Positions 1 to 8,631 of a stretch of 64,000 bases of DNA are shown here, one piece after another. Origin of the DNA: WYEG01 sp049414625 (GTDB taxonomy: Bacteria; Desulfobacterota; Thermodesulfobacteria; Thermodesulfobacteriales; Thermodesulfobacteriaceae); assembly GCA_049414625.1 (NCBI GenBank), contig JBMSAU010000122.1, positions 1 to 64,000 of the forward strand, written 5' to 3'. Both the position numbers and the translations under genes were made by a program. The notes under the pieces were generated by a model. It was given only the letters and a program-made list of their open reading frames with translations. It was not told the origin of the DNA and searched no databases. Position 1 is the first letter of the stretch, and each line of letters begins with the position of its first letter.

Positions 1-35
1 CTTCCATACCTAACAAGCTGGTTGATGGTTGGCAT
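1..35 (-). CDS. rpsL: Ribosomal protein S12, first 11 codons (cut by window edge)
   Basis: Reading the minus strand from the ATG at 35-33 gives MPTINQLVRYG, the near-invariant start of ribosomal protein S12 of the 30S decoding centre. A strong ribosome binding site (GGGAGGAGTG) sits 7-8 bases upstream of the ATG, and a consensus-like promoter lies at 71-100. The rest of the gene, and probably the rpsG-fusA-tuf cluster that usually follows it, is outside the window. Only 11 complete codons are visible, but the match is diagnostic. Confidence 0.85.
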   Translation of the reverse strand, partial: MPTINQLVRYG

Positions 36-70
36 AGTCCTTTCACTCCTCCCTAAAAATTGACAAGCCC

Positions 71-100
71 TTTATATACAACTTTTTCCAACCTTGTCAA
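71..100 (-). promoter_or_regulatory. Sigma-70 type promoter for rpsL
   Basis: On the minus strand a perfect -35 TTGACA (100-95) is followed by a TATA-rich -10 (TATAAA at 76-71, or TATATA with a 16-base spacer). The leader to the rpsL ATG would be about 30 bases. The promoter directly follows the decayed CBS gene, so rpsL has its own start of transcription. Confidence 0.6.
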
Positions 101-109
101 GAGGGGATA

Positions 110-303
110 CTAAAGGGCAAGCTCTCTTAATACATCCGCCTTACTCATAGTACCCATAAACTCCCCGTTAGGACCAGTAACAATTAAAGCTGAAACCTTT
201 GCTTCCAAAAAGCATCAACTATTTAAGAAAAAGTTGCATCAATTGGTATTGCATACAAGGTTCTACTCATTACTTCGGCTATGGTCTTTTCTTCAATTCC
301 CAT
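110..303 (-). pseudogene. Decayed single CBS-domain protein gene
   Basis: The minus strand from ATG 303-301 reads MGIEEKTIAEVMSRTLYAIP and continues to FS, then meets a TAA at 225-223. Reading on gives IVDAF, after which one base is missing in a T run (A run 207-211 on the plus strand). Restoring that base gives LEAKVSALIVTGPNGEFMG, then TMSKADVLRELAL and a TAG at 112-110. The pieces join into one CBS adenosyl-ligand-binding domain of about 64 residues with two lesions, a nonsense codon and a frameshift. CBS domains usually sense adenine nucleotides. The frameshift alone could be a homopolymer sequencing error; the stop codon is less easily explained that way. Confidence 0.65.
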
Positions 304-375
304 AATTTCTTTTTTTCTCTAAATTTTAAAACCTTTTTTATTAAAAATAAAGGGTTTATATTTTATAGGGTAGGG

Positions 376-1650
376 ATGGGGAGCTTAGCGGAGAGGCTTA
401 GACCGCAAAGTTTTTCCGAGTTTGTCGGGCAGGAGCATCTTCTGGCTGAGGGAAGGATCCTTTGGGTCTTAAGGCAGAGGAAAAAGCCTATTTCTCTCAT
501 CCTTTGGGGACCTCCTGGCTCTGGTAAAACCACCCTTGCCTATCTCTTAGGGAAAGAACTTCAAGCTAACTTTGTATCGTTTAGCGCCGTAGATATCAGT
601 TTAAAGGATCTAAAGGACATCATTGCTCAAGCCAAACGTTTAAAGGGACTAAAACAGGAAACGATAGTTTTTATAGATGAGATACACCGGTTCAACAAGT
701 CTCAACAAGCCTTTCTTCTACCTTATGTTGAGCGGGGAGACATCTATCTCATAGGAGCAACAACAGAAAACCCTTCTTTTGAGATTATCCCGCCTTTGCT
801 TTCACGGACCAAAGTTTTACTCTTGGAACCTTTGAAGCCGGAAGAAATAAAAAAAATCTTAGAGCGAGCTTTGGGACATCCCTTAGGGCTAAAAGAATAC
901 AATGTAAAGGTTGAGGACGAAGTCCTTTGGAGCTTGGCAAATTCAGCTCACGGTGATGCTCGGTTTGCTCTAAACACCTTAGAGATATTGGTTGAAAAGG
1001 TAAAAGCCTTGGGCAAAGATAAACTCGAGCTCTCTGATATTACGCCGGAAGTTATAAAAAAACCCTTAGTTCATGATAAGGAAGGGGAAGCCCATTACAA
1101 TTTGCTTTCTGCCTTTCACAAAAGCATGCGGGGTAGCGACCCAGATGCGAGCATCTACTGGCTTGCGAGGCTTCTTAAAGCCGGAGAGGATCCAGAGGTT
1201 GTAGCAAGAAGGATAATCGCCTGTGCGGCAGAAGATGTTGGTTTAGCAGACCCGATGGCTCTTGTCGTTGCGGTTTCGGCTCTTTTAGCCTATCAAGCTC
1301 TTGGCTCACCTGAGGGAGATTTAGCCTTAGCTTTGGCAACTCTATACAATGCCCTCTCCGAAAAGAGTAATTCTGCCTACCTTGCCCTAAAATCTGCCCA
1401 AGCCCTGGTTGAAGAGAAGGGAGACCTTTCTGTTCCTCTCCATTTAAGAAACCCTGTGACCAAGCTCATGGAAAACCTTGGGTATGGTAGAGACTATCTT
1501 TATCCTCATGACTTTGAAGAAGGATTTGTACCTCAAGATTATCTACCAGAGGAAATTAAGGATAAGACCTTTTATCATCCTAAGGACAAGGGGAAAGAAG
1601 TAGAGTTTAAAGAAAGGTTAAAGAAACTTTGGGCCAAAAAGAAAGAATAA
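376..1650 (+). CDS. rarA: Replication-associated recombination protein A (RarA/MgsA AAA+ ATPase)
   Basis: This 424-residue AAA+ ATPase matches the RarA/MgsA/WRNIP1 family, which acts at stalled replication forks. The sequence shows LAERLRPQSFSEFVGQEHLL at the N-terminus, Walker A GPPGSGKTTL, Walker B FIDEIHRFNKSQQ, sensor-1 GATTENPSFEI, and the family C-terminal region around AAEDVGLADP. The ATG at 376 was chosen over an upstream one at 199, because the family begins at this point and the extra 59 residues are low-complexity translation of the upstream AT-rich stretch. The gene overlaps the following histidine kinase by 22 bases and probably shares its transcript. Confidence 0.93.
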   Translation: MGSLAERLRPQSFSEFVGQEHLLAEGRILWVLRQRKKPISLILWGPPGSGKTTLAYLLGKELQANFVSFSAVDISLKDLKDIIAQAKRLKGLKQETIVFIDEIHRFNKSQQAFLLPYVERGDIYLIGATTENPSFEIIPPLLSRTKVLLLEPLKPEEIKKILERALGHPLGLKEYNVKVEDEVLWSLANSAHGDARFALNTLEILVEKVKALGKDKLELSDITPEVIKKPLVHDKEGEAHYNLLSAFHKSMRGSDPDASIYWLARLLKAGEDPEVVARRIIACAAEDVGLADPMALVVAVSALLAYQALGSPEGDLALALATLYNALSEKSNSAYLALKSAQALVEEKGDLSVPLHLRNPVTKLMENLGYGRDYLYPHDFEEGFVPQDYLPEEIKDKTFYHPKDKGKEVEFKERLKKLWAKKKE

Positions 1651-2900
1651 AGGAACTAATCCAAGCAAACCCAAACCTAAGCTTTTTAGCCACCCTTTTT
1701 ATCCTGATAATTTTTGTTTCCTTTTTCTTACAGGTTGCCTACTTTAACCACTTTATTCATCAGAGATTAGAAGAATCGGTTGAAACGACTTTTAAAGTCT
1801 TTAAAAGAAAGGTTTCTGACTACATCGACCTTCTAGAAACCATCTACCAAATTGAGTTTATCCCGGAGTTCGGAGAGTTGGCTGAAAGTAAAGGACTGCT
1901 TGCCGAGCTTATCGACCTCCTTAATGAACCGGCAAAAAGGATAAAAGTAACGGAGCTTGGGGTCTTCTACCAAGGTGACCCTTTTTTAACCTGGCACTAT
2001 ACCCATACAAGCCTTGATGTTAAAGCCTGCCAACCCACAAAAATTAAGAACGACGTCCTTTTGACCGTTATGAGACCCATCGAAACCGATAAGCACAATC
2101 TCTGCGGTGTTTTAAGCTTTGATATTTCTTATTATCGTAAGGTTATTCTAACCCATACTTTGTTTGCCGGCGTTATAAGTCTTTTAAACCTTTTTGTCGT
2201 TACTTATCTAACCGTAAGGGCTCTTAAGTCTGAAGTTTCAAGGCTCAATGCTCAGAAAAAACTTCAAGCTGAAAGGGACCTTGCCCTTCTTGGAAGAATG
2301 GCAAGCTCCTTTGCTCATGAGCTAAGAAATAGCCTTAATCGAGTCTTCCTTGAGCTTCAAAGGTTGGGAGTGCCAATCACTAATACCCTTCTTTTCGAAG
2401 AGATTAAAAAAATGCTTCAATGGCTTGAAGACATTCTACTTTTTCAAAAGGAAATAAAGATCAAAGCGGATGTTTTTAAGGCCGAGGATTTTCTCTTAGA
2501 AGCTCAACTCTTCTTTGCGGGCTTAAACAAAAAGGGAGTTAACTTTTATGTAGAAAGCAAAGTTGAAGAGGTTTGCGGAGATAGGTTTTGGTTAAAAAAA
2601 GCCTTAGAAAACCTGCTAAAAAATGCTTTTGAAGCGGTAAAAGAAGGAGGAACAATAAAGGTTTCATTGTATAAAGAAGGGCAAAATTTCGTGCTTGAGG
2701 TGTTCGATGACGGAGAACCTTTGCCCTCCTCCTCGGATAAGCTGTTTGAACCCTTTTTCACGACTAAAAGAGAAGGTTTTGGTCTGGGGCTATACTTAGT
2801 AAAGAAAGTAGCAGAGGCTCATGGAGGAGAGGTAAAGATCATACCCCACACAGAAGGAAAAACCTTTCAGTTAAGTTGGAATTGTGAGCCCATGGTCTGA
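1629..2900 (+). CDS. Membrane sensor histidine kinase (NtrB-like partner)
   Basis: A 423-residue sensor kinase. Membrane helices lie at about residues 18-38 and 174-197 and enclose a periplasmic sensor of about 135 residues. The dimerisation/phosphoacceptor helix has SFAHELRNSLNRVF with His230. The HATPase_c domain shows an N box (ALENLLKNAFEA), DDGEP and GFGLGLYLVKKVAEAHGG. The start is a TTG inside the end of rarA; no ATG is available before the first helix. It lies 25 bases before an NtrC-type regulator, its likely phosphotransfer partner. The periplasmic part does not look like a standard sensor domain, so the signal is unknown. Confidence 0.88.
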   Translation: MGQKERIKELIQANPNLSFLATLFILIIFVSFFLQVAYFNHFIHQRLEESVETTFKVFKRKVSDYIDLLETIYQIEFIPEFGELAESKGLLAELIDLLNEPAKRIKVTELGVFYQGDPFLTWHYTHTSLDVKACQPTKIKNDVLLTVMRPIETDKHNLCGVLSFDISYYRKVILTHTLFAGVISLLNLFVVTYLTVRALKSEVSRLNAQKKLQAERDLALLGRMASSFAHELRNSLNRVFLELQRLGVPITNTLLFEEIKKMLQWLEDILLFQKEIKIKADVFKAEDFLLEAQLFFAGLNKKGVNFYVESKVEEVCGDRFWLKKALENLLKNAFEAVKEGGTIKVSLYKEGQNFVLEVFDDGEPLPSSSDKLFEPFFTTKREGFGLGLYLVKKVAEAHGGEVKIIPHTEGKTFQLSWNCEPMV

Positions 2901-2925
2901 AGCTTAAGGGGGGTTCATTGGAGAG

Positions 2926-4305
2926 ATGAAAAGGGGGAACATTCTTATCGTTGAGGATGATAAGGCGCAGAGAGAACTTTTAGCCGAAGCCTTGCGAAAA
3001 CGCGGCTTTTATGTTGAGGGGGCAGAAAACGTTGCCGAAGCTAAAGAGCTTCTTGAAAAGAAGGACTTTAATGTCCTTTTACTTGATTATAAGTTGCCCG
3101 ACGGAGATGGATTAGAATTTTTAGCCTACCTTAAAAAAAACTATCCTAATATTCCAACCATTATGCTAACAGCCTATGCCTCAGTAGAGAATGCTGTCTC
3201 TGCCATGAAGGCTGGTGCCTTCCATTACCTTGCTAAGCCCATAAACCTTGAAGAGTTAAACCTGATCGTAGATAAAGCCTTAGAAGAGAATAAGCTCATT
3301 CGGGAAATAACTCTTCTTAGAGAGAGGTTCAAATTCCTTTCTGAGAAGGAGCTTAAAATCGTTGAAAACATCGTAGCAGAAAGCCCGGCAATGAAAAAGG
3401 TTTTAAGCCTGGTTTTCAAGGTTGCTGAAACGGATGCCCCAGTTCTGATCACAGGAGAATCAGGAACAGGGAAAGGAGTTATAGCAAGGCTTATCCATCA
3501 CCTCAGTCCAGCCAAAGAAGGTCCCTTCCTGCAGATAAACTGTGCGGCCATCCCAGAAACCCTTCTTGAGGCTGAGCTCTTTGGTTATGAAAGGGGGGCT
3601 TTTACGGGAGCAACCCACTCCAAGGCAGGGCTTTTTGAGTTAGCGGAAGGTGGGACCCTCTTTCTTGACGAAATCGGAGACATGCCCCTTAGCCTTCAGG
3701 CAAAGCTTCTAACTGTCCTTCAGGATAAGACCATTCGTCGGCTTGGCGGTTTGAAGGAAATAAGGGTCAATTTCCGTTTTATCTCCGCAACAAACCAAGA
3801 CCTTGAAAGGATGGTTGAGGAGGGAAAGTTTAGGGAAGACCTTTTCTGGAGGCTGAACGTTATCCGCATACACATCCCCCCTCTTCGAGAAAGAAAGGAA
3901 GATATAATACCCTTAGCTCAACTTTTCATAAAAAAATTCAACCAAAAATACCGAAAGGAGGTGAAAGGGCTTACCCAGGAAGCGATGTTAGCCCTTCTTA
4001 GACATGATTTTCCTGGTAATGTTCGAGAATTGGAAAATCGCATAGAGCGGGGTATAATCCTTGCTGAGGATGAGCACTTGACAAGGGAGGACTTAGGTTT
4101 AGCCCTTGAGGGACAGACAAAGGAAAACTTGTTAGATAAACTTTTGAAATTGCCTTTAGAAGAGGCGGTAGAATTCTTAGAAAGGCTTCGCATAGAGAGG
4201 GCTTTAAAGGAAGCAAAGGGAGTAAAGGTTAGAGCTGCAGAAATCTTGGGGATTACAGAAAGAATGCTCCGCTACAAGATGGAAAAGTATGGGCTCGGAG
4301 GTTAA
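2926..4305 (+). CDS. NtrC-family sigma-54 response regulator
   Basis: A 459-residue activator with the classic three-part build. A receiver domain (about 1-120) has acidic DD at 11-12, phosphoacceptor Asp54 in LLLDYKLPDGDG and Lys104. The central AAA+ domain has Walker A GESGTGKG (177-184), the sigma-54 contact loop GAFTGA (224-229), Walker B LFLDEI and the R-finger region FREDLFWRLNVI. A C-terminal Fis-type helix-turn-helix (about 415-457) has AAEILGITERMLRYKM. It should activate sigma-54 promoters after phosphorylation by the preceding kinase. The target genes cannot be told from this window. Confidence 0.93.
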   Translation: MKRGNILIVEDDKAQRELLAEALRKRGFYVEGAENVAEAKELLEKKDFNVLLLDYKLPDGDGLEFLAYLKKNYPNIPTIMLTAYASVENAVSAMKAGAFHYLAKPINLEELNLIVDKALEENKLIREITLLRERFKFLSEKELKIVENIVAESPAMKKVLSLVFKVAETDAPVLITGESGTGKGVIARLIHHLSPAKEGPFLQINCAAIPETLLEAELFGYERGAFTGATHSKAGLFELAEGGTLFLDEIGDMPLSLQAKLLTVLQDKTIRRLGGLKEIRVNFRFISATNQDLERMVEEGKFREDLFWRLNVIRIHIPPLRERKEDIIPLAQLFIKKFNQKYRKEVKGLTQEAMLALLRHDFPGNVRELENRIERGIILAEDEHLTREDLGLALEGQTKENLLDKLLKLPLEEAVEFLERLRIERALKEAKGVKVRAAEILGITERMLRYKMEKYGLGG

Positions 4306-4309
4306 GACA

Positions 4310-5551
4310 ATGTATGAAACTTTAAAATCTGTGGACCCAGAAATCTGGGAATTGATCGAGAAGGAGATAGACAGGCAAGAGTATCAGCTTGAGATGATTG
4401 CTTCCGAAAACTTTGCCTCTCAAGCGGTTATGCTTGCTGAGGGCTCCCCTCTTATGAATAAATACGCTGAGGGGTATCCGAAGGCACGATACTACGGAGG
4501 TTGCACCTTTGTTGATGAAGTTGAGCGCATAGCTATTGAAAGATTGAAGCTTCTTTTTGGAGCAGAGTACGCCAATGTGCAGCCCCATTCAGGGACCCAA
4601 GCCAACATGGCTGTCTACTTTGCCGTTTTAAATCCCGGGGATACTATTCTCTCGATGAATCTTTCCCATGGAGGACATCTTTCTCATGGAGCTCCGGTAA
4701 ACTTCTCAGGAAAGCTCTACAAGATTGTTCACTACGGGGTAAACCGAGAAACGGAGATGCTCGACTACGAAGAAATACTCAAGATCGCTGAAACGGAAAG
4801 ACCTAAGCTAATCGTTGCTGGGGCTAGCGCTTATCCAAGAACGATAGACTTTTATGCTTTCTACGAAATAGCTAAAGCTGTGAAAGCCTTTCTGATGGTG
4901 GACATGGCGCATATTGCCGGGTTGGTTGCTGCAGGAATTCACCCTTCCCCACTACCATACGCTGACTTTGTAACCTCAACAACGCACAAGACTTTGAGGG
5001 GACCTCGCGGGGGTTTTATCCTCTGCAAGGAAAAGTATGGACCGATCATCGATAAAACCGTCTTCCCAGGTATTCAAGGGGGACCTCACATGAACATCAT
5101 CGCCGCAAAGGCGGTATGCTTCAAAGAAGCCCTTCAACCTGAGTTTAAAAGCTATCAGCAGCAGGTGGTAGCAAACGCCAAGGTCATTGCCAAGGTCTTT
5201 GCTGAAGAAGGCTTCAGAGTAGTTTCCGGGGGGACGGACAATCATTTGGTTTTGGTCGATGTTTCCGTGAAAGGTCTAACTGGAGCCCAAGCGGAAAAAA
5301 TCCTTGAATCAGCAGGCATTACTGTGAACAAGAACGCCATCCCCTTTGACCCCCTACCCCCCAAAATAACAAGCGGTATACGGATTGGCACGCCAGCCAT
5401 CACCACCCGTGGGTTAAAGGAAAAGGATGTAGAAGAAGTTGCTCGCTACATGTGCGAAGCCTTAAAAAATCCAGAAAACGAAAAACTTCACGCATCCATC
5501 CGAGAAAAAGTAAGAGAGATTTGCAAAAAATTTCCCTTCTACCGGAGGTAA
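4310..5551 (+). CDS. glyA: Serine hydroxymethyltransferase
   Basis: Converts serine and tetrahydrofolate to glycine and 5,10-methylene-THF using PLP. The 413-residue product carries LIASENFASQAVM-type motifs (here MIASENFASQAVM), KYAEGYPKARYYGG, DMAHIAGLVAAG and the PLP-lysine segment STTHKTLRGPRGG. The start at 4310 is preferred to an in-frame ATG at 4289: TCGGAGG sits 8 bases before it, and MYETLKSVDPEIW is the normal family start. It follows the response regulator by 4 bases and precedes a dCMP deaminase, a common pairing that links one-carbon units with dTMP synthesis. Confidence 0.96.
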   Translation: MYETLKSVDPEIWELIEKEIDRQEYQLEMIASENFASQAVMLAEGSPLMNKYAEGYPKARYYGGCTFVDEVERIAIERLKLLFGAEYANVQPHSGTQANMAVYFAVLNPGDTILSMNLSHGGHLSHGAPVNFSGKLYKIVHYGVNRETEMLDYEEILKIAETERPKLIVAGASAYPRTIDFYAFYEIAKAVKAFLMVDMAHIAGLVAAGIHPSPLPYADFVTSTTHKTLRGPRGGFILCKEKYGPIIDKTVFPGIQGGPHMNIIAAKAVCFKEALQPEFKSYQQQVVANAKVIAKVFAEEGFRVVSGGTDNHLVLVDVSVKGLTGAQAEKILESAGITVNKNAIPFDPLPPKITSGIRIGTPAITTRGLKEKDVEEVARYMCEALKNPENEKLHASIREKVREICKKFPFYRR

Positions 5552-5556
5552 AAAAG

Positions 5557-6111
5557 ATGCCGGTTAGACCCTCCTGGGATGAGTACTTCATGGTGATAGC
5601 AAAGCTTGTTGCTGTTCGTTCGGGCTGCAATTCCAGACCAACTGGAGCGGTCATCGTAAAAGATAAAAGGATCCTTGCTACAGGCTATAACGGACCGATG
5701 CCCGGAGCTTGGCACTGTATAGACAGAGGTCCAACCTATTGTTTTCGGCGAGAAAAGGGAATACCGGATATTGACAAATACAACTACTGCCGAGCAAGCC
5801 ATGCCGAAGCAAACGCCATAGCTCAAGCGGCAAGGTTTGGCATCTCTGTCGAAGGGGCAAGCCTATACTGCACCCTTGCTCCATGTTATGTATGCCTAAA
5901 ACTTATCGCCAGCGCCGGGATAAAAGAAGTCTACTATGAGTATGACTATGAAAGCAGGGACTTTGAGCGAGATGCCTTCTGGAGGCAAGCCATTGAAGAG
6001 GCTGGTCTTCGCGTGTTTAAACAAGTAACCGTTTCAGAAGAGACTATCAAGGCCGTGATGGAACTACTTCAGTATCCAACCTCTAAAAGACGCCTTCCTC
6101 CAACGGAGTAG
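5557..6111 (+). CDS. Zinc-dependent (d)CMP deaminase
   Basis: A 184-residue cytidine/deoxycytidylate deaminase fold protein that would make dUMP from dCMP. The zinc-site motifs are HAEANA (His82, Glu84) and PCYVC (Cys110, Cys113). The substrate-side TGYNGPMPG and an insertion with HCIDRGPTYCF fit the ComEB/dCMP deaminase group, which often binds a second zinc. A GGAGG sits 7 bases before ATG 5557; the open frame extends upstream inside glyA, but that part does not match the family. glyA next to a dCMP deaminase is a common bacterial arrangement. Confidence 0.9.
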   Translation: MPVRPSWDEYFMVIAKLVAVRSGCNSRPTGAVIVKDKRILATGYNGPMPGAWHCIDRGPTYCFRREKGIPDIDKYNYCRASHAEANAIAQAARFGISVEGASLYCTLAPCYVCLKLIASAGIKEVYYEYDYESRDFERDAFWRQAIEEAGLRVFKQVTVSEETIKAVMELLQYPTSKRRLPPTE

Positions 6112-6122
6112 AAAAAGGGAAA

Positions 6123-6149
6123 AGCCCCTTGGATTTTTACCAAGGGGCT
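6123..6149. terminator. Bidirectional hairpin terminator between comEB-like gene and porB
   Basis: A perfect 10-bp stem (AGCCCCTTGG / CCAAGGGGCT) with a 7-base loop lies between two convergent genes that end at 6111 and 6164. The tracts flanking it are not long T runs, so strength is uncertain. Confidence 0.65.
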
Positions 6150-6163
6150 AGAATACTTGTTTA

Positions 6164-7150
6164 CTAGCTTTCCTTTGTCTCTTCTTTTGTTACTTCCTTA
6201 GGTGGAGCAAAGACCTCGCAGAGCTTGACTAATCTCTCGTATTCTTCGTTTGCCTTCTGTTGAATTAGGTCGATTTCTTCCTTAGTCAAGTGCCTAAATC
6301 TCCTCTGCAGTTTTAGATACTCTTCCACAGGCTTTGGTTTATCAACCTTTCTGTTTAGGATGTAGTATTTTCCGTCTATAACCTCAAAGAGGGGGAAAAG
6401 CCTTGTTTCTACGACAAGCCTTGCAAGAAGGATAGTATCCTCAGATTTTGAACCCCAACCCGTTGGACAGGGGGAATAGACATGAATGAAGGCTGGTCCT
6501 TCAACAAGGGAAGCCTTCTTTACCTTGTTTATGTAGTCCATGTAGAAGGCTATAGAAGCTGTGGCAAAGTAGGGAATTTTGTGGGCGATGACTATTCCAT
6601 CAAGGTCTTTCTTCCAAGTGATGTTTCCGTGGATGACTTTTCCTGCAGGGCTTGTGGTGGTGTGTGCAAACTTTGGTGTGCCTCCAGACCTTTGCACTCC
6701 TGTATTCATGTAAGCTTCGTTGTCAAGGCAGATGTAGATAATATTATCCCCTCGCTCAAGGGCACCGGATAGGTACTGAAGCCCTATGTCAAAGGTTGCC
6801 CCGTCTCCAGCAAAGACAACGACGTTTATCCTTTCTTTCTTAGAGAGTTTTCCCTTTCTCTTTAACGCCTTGATCGCCGCATCAATGCCTGAGGCAACTG
6901 AAGCTGCGTTTTCAAAGGCCGCATGTATCCAGGGCACCTTCCAGGAGGTATACGGAAAGGGGCTTGAGATGACCTCAATGCAACCTGTAGAAGAGACGGC
7001 AATGGTGTTTGGTCCAAGGACCTTTAAGGCAAGCCTTACAGGTATAACTGTCCCACAGCCCTGGCAAGCCCTATGCCCAGGGGCAAACCAATCCTCCTTG
7101 GGTAGGTCTTTAATGCTCAAGGGTTTGAAGTTGGCTAACTCTGGTCTCAT
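6164..7150 (-). CDS. porB: Pyruvate:ferredoxin oxidoreductase, beta subunit
   Basis: This 328-residue subunit binds thiamine diphosphate and a [4Fe-4S] cluster in an enzyme interconverting pyruvate + CoA and acetyl-CoA + CO2 with ferredoxin. The sequence shows GHRACQGCGTVIPVRLALK, STGCIEV, the TPP motif GDGATFDIGLQYLSGALERG with CLDNEAYMNTGVQRSGG, and SPCPTGWG supplying the fourth cysteine. Length is normal for the separate beta subunit. It is the last gene of porC-porD-porA-porB. Other 2-oxoacid:ferredoxin oxidoreductases share the architecture, so pyruvate as substrate is an inference from overall resemblance. Confidence 0.92.
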   Translation of the reverse strand: MRPELANFKPLSIKDLPKEDWFAPGHRACQGCGTVIPVRLALKVLGPNTIAVSSTGCIEVISSPFPYTSWKVPWIHAAFENAASVASGIDAAIKALKRKGKLSKKERINVVVFAGDGATFDIGLQYLSGALERGDNIIYICLDNEAYMNTGVQRSGGTPKFAHTTTSPAGKVIHGNITWKKDLDGIVIAHKIPYFATASIAFYMDYINKVKKASLVEGPAFIHVYSPCPTGWGSKSEDTILLARLVVETRLFPLFEVIDGKYYILNRKVDKPKPVEEYLKLQRRFRHLTKEEIDLIQQKANEEYERLVKLCEVFAPPKEVTKEETKES

Positions 7151-7154
7151 GGCT

Positions 7155-8324
7155 CTACTCCTTTACTCCGTAGATTTCATAGCTAAACTTTGGCTTCTTA
7201 GATATGGCTTCAAAGGTTCTTTCAAAGAGCTCTATAAAATCATCTTTGGTCACATCCCTTCCCGCAAGCCCGGCTATAAAGTTCACTACCCGTGGTCTCT
7301 TGTTAGACTGATAGAGAGCCGAGCGAACCTCTATGCCCACAGGACCGCCGGTTGAGCCATGGCTTACCGCTCTATCAACGACGCAAAGGGCTTTAACTCT
7401 GCCGATAGCCTTGAGAAAATCCTGCGTGGGAAAGGGTCTCCAAAGCCTAAACCTAATAAGACCTACTTTTTTACCCTTTGCGCGAAGCTCGTCTACGGCA
7501 TTGCAGGCTGTTTCAGCAAGACTTCCCATGATGACCATAGCGACCTCAGCATCTTCCATGCGGTAGGTCTCAACAGGCCGATATCTTCTGCCGGAAATCT
7601 TTTCAAACTCTTTCCAGGCTTGTACTGCCACCTTGTAGCTTGCCTTAACCGCTTCATCTAAAGCCTTCTTAGCTTCAGTATAGATCTCGGGAACGCCGAT
7701 TGCTCCCATAGTAACGGGCTTCTTTGGGTCAAGCTTATACTTCATCTTAAGCGGAGGAAGGTATTTATCGACAAGCTCTTGGTCTAACATCTCAATTGGC
7801 TCAACCACATGACTAACGATAAAACCATCAAGGTTTACCGCTACAGGAAGGAGACACTTCTCCGCCACTCGGTAGGCATGATAAATAAGGTCTACAGCTT
7901 CTTGACCGTTTTCAGCGAAGGTCTGGATCCAACCAAAGTCTCGCATGGTCATAACATCGCCATGGTCATTCCAGATGCTGAGAGGGGCAGAGATCGACCG
8001 GTTTGCAATAACCATAACTATTGGGAGCCTTAAGCCAGAGGCAATCTGAAGGGTTTCATACATGAAAAGCAAGCCCTGAGCTGAAGTGGAGTTAAAGGTT
8101 CGAGCACCAGCTGCTGCGGCACCAATGCAAACGCTCATTGCTGCATGCTCAGACTCAGCGGTGATGTATTCGGCATCAAGCTCGCCGTTGTTTACAAGCT
8201 CTGCCAAACGCTCAACTATATGGGTTTGCGGAGTAATAGGATAGGCACAGATTACATCTACCCTACACTGGGCAACGGCATCAGCTACCGCTATGGAAAC
8301 CTCTTTTGCAACCCTTTTCCCCAT
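7155..8324 (-). CDS. porA: Pyruvate:ferredoxin oxidoreductase, alpha subunit
   Basis: A 389-residue alpha subunit with the pyrimidine-binding TPP fold. AYPITPQTHIVERLAEL, ITAESEHAAMSVCIGAAAAG and TSAQGLLFMYETLQIASG at the N-terminus are typical of PorA, and NRSISAPLSIWNDHGD matches the pyruvate enzymes. A C-terminal transketolase-like domain includes LIRFRLWRPFP and VDRAVSHGSTGG. It is 4 bases from porB and 1 base from porD, so translation is tightly coupled. Confidence 0.93.
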   Translation of the reverse strand: MGKRVAKEVSIAVADAVAQCRVDVICAYPITPQTHIVERLAELVNNGELDAEYITAESEHAAMSVCIGAAAAGARTFNSTSAQGLLFMYETLQIASGLRLPIVMVIANRSISAPLSIWNDHGDVMTMRDFGWIQTFAENGQEAVDLIYHAYRVAEKCLLPVAVNLDGFIVSHVVEPIEMLDQELVDKYLPPLKMKYKLDPKKPVTMGAIGVPEIYTEAKKALDEAVKASYKVAVQAWKEFEKISGRRYRPVETYRMEDAEVAMVIMGSLAETACNAVDELRAKGKKVGLIRFRLWRPFPTQDFLKAIGRVKALCVVDRAVSHGSTGGPVGIEVRSALYQSNKRPRVVNFIAGLAGRDVTKDDFIELFERTFEAISKKPKFSYEIYGVKE

Positions 8325-8325
8325 C

Positions 8326-8619
8326 TTAAGCCTCCTCTAAAACCATGGTTATAGCCCCTTTGGGGCAGATGGCTGCGCAGATTCCACAGCCCTTACAGTA
8401 GTAAAGATTACATATATAATAACCCTCTTCGTTTGGCTCGTAAGCTGGCTCAGGACAGAGGAGATAGCATTGTCCGCACTTGATACACTTTTCCTTGTCA
8501 AGGACTGGACGATGGGACCTCCAGTCCCCGGTCTTAAACTTTGCTGAATTTCCGGGCTCAATAATATACATGCCCGGAGCAAGCTCTTTCCAACTCATTA
8601 AGCCTTGCTCTTTTGGCAT
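8326..8619 (-). CDS. porD: Pyruvate:ferredoxin oxidoreductase, delta (ferredoxin) subunit
   Basis: A 97-residue 2[4Fe-4S] ferredoxin-type subunit. Two motifs, CIKCGQCYLLCPEPAY and YYCKGCGICAAICP, supply eight cysteines for electron transfer from the TPP site to external ferredoxin. The N-terminal MSWKELAPGMYIIEPGNSA-type extension is that of PorD (here the methionine at about residue 9). It lies between porC and porA with only 1 base before porA. Of the two candidate starts, the outer ATG (MPKEQGLMSW) is kept because it follows porC closely. Confidence 0.92.
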   Translation of the reverse strand: MPKEQGLMSWKELAPGMYIIEPGNSAKFKTGDWRSHRPVLDKEKCIKCGQCYLLCPEPAYEPNEEGYYICNLYYCKGCGICAAICPKGAITMVLEEA

Positions 8620-8631
8620 TTCTCCACCTCT

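Noticed and set aside
199..375. N-terminal extension of RarA of 59 residues
   Set aside because: It covers the antisense of the CBS pseudogene and AT-rich DNA; RarA proteins begin near the Met at 376.
6786..7355. 189-codon plus-strand open frame opposite porB and porA
   Set aside because: Antisense shadow of two clearly coding genes; no family match and no start signals.
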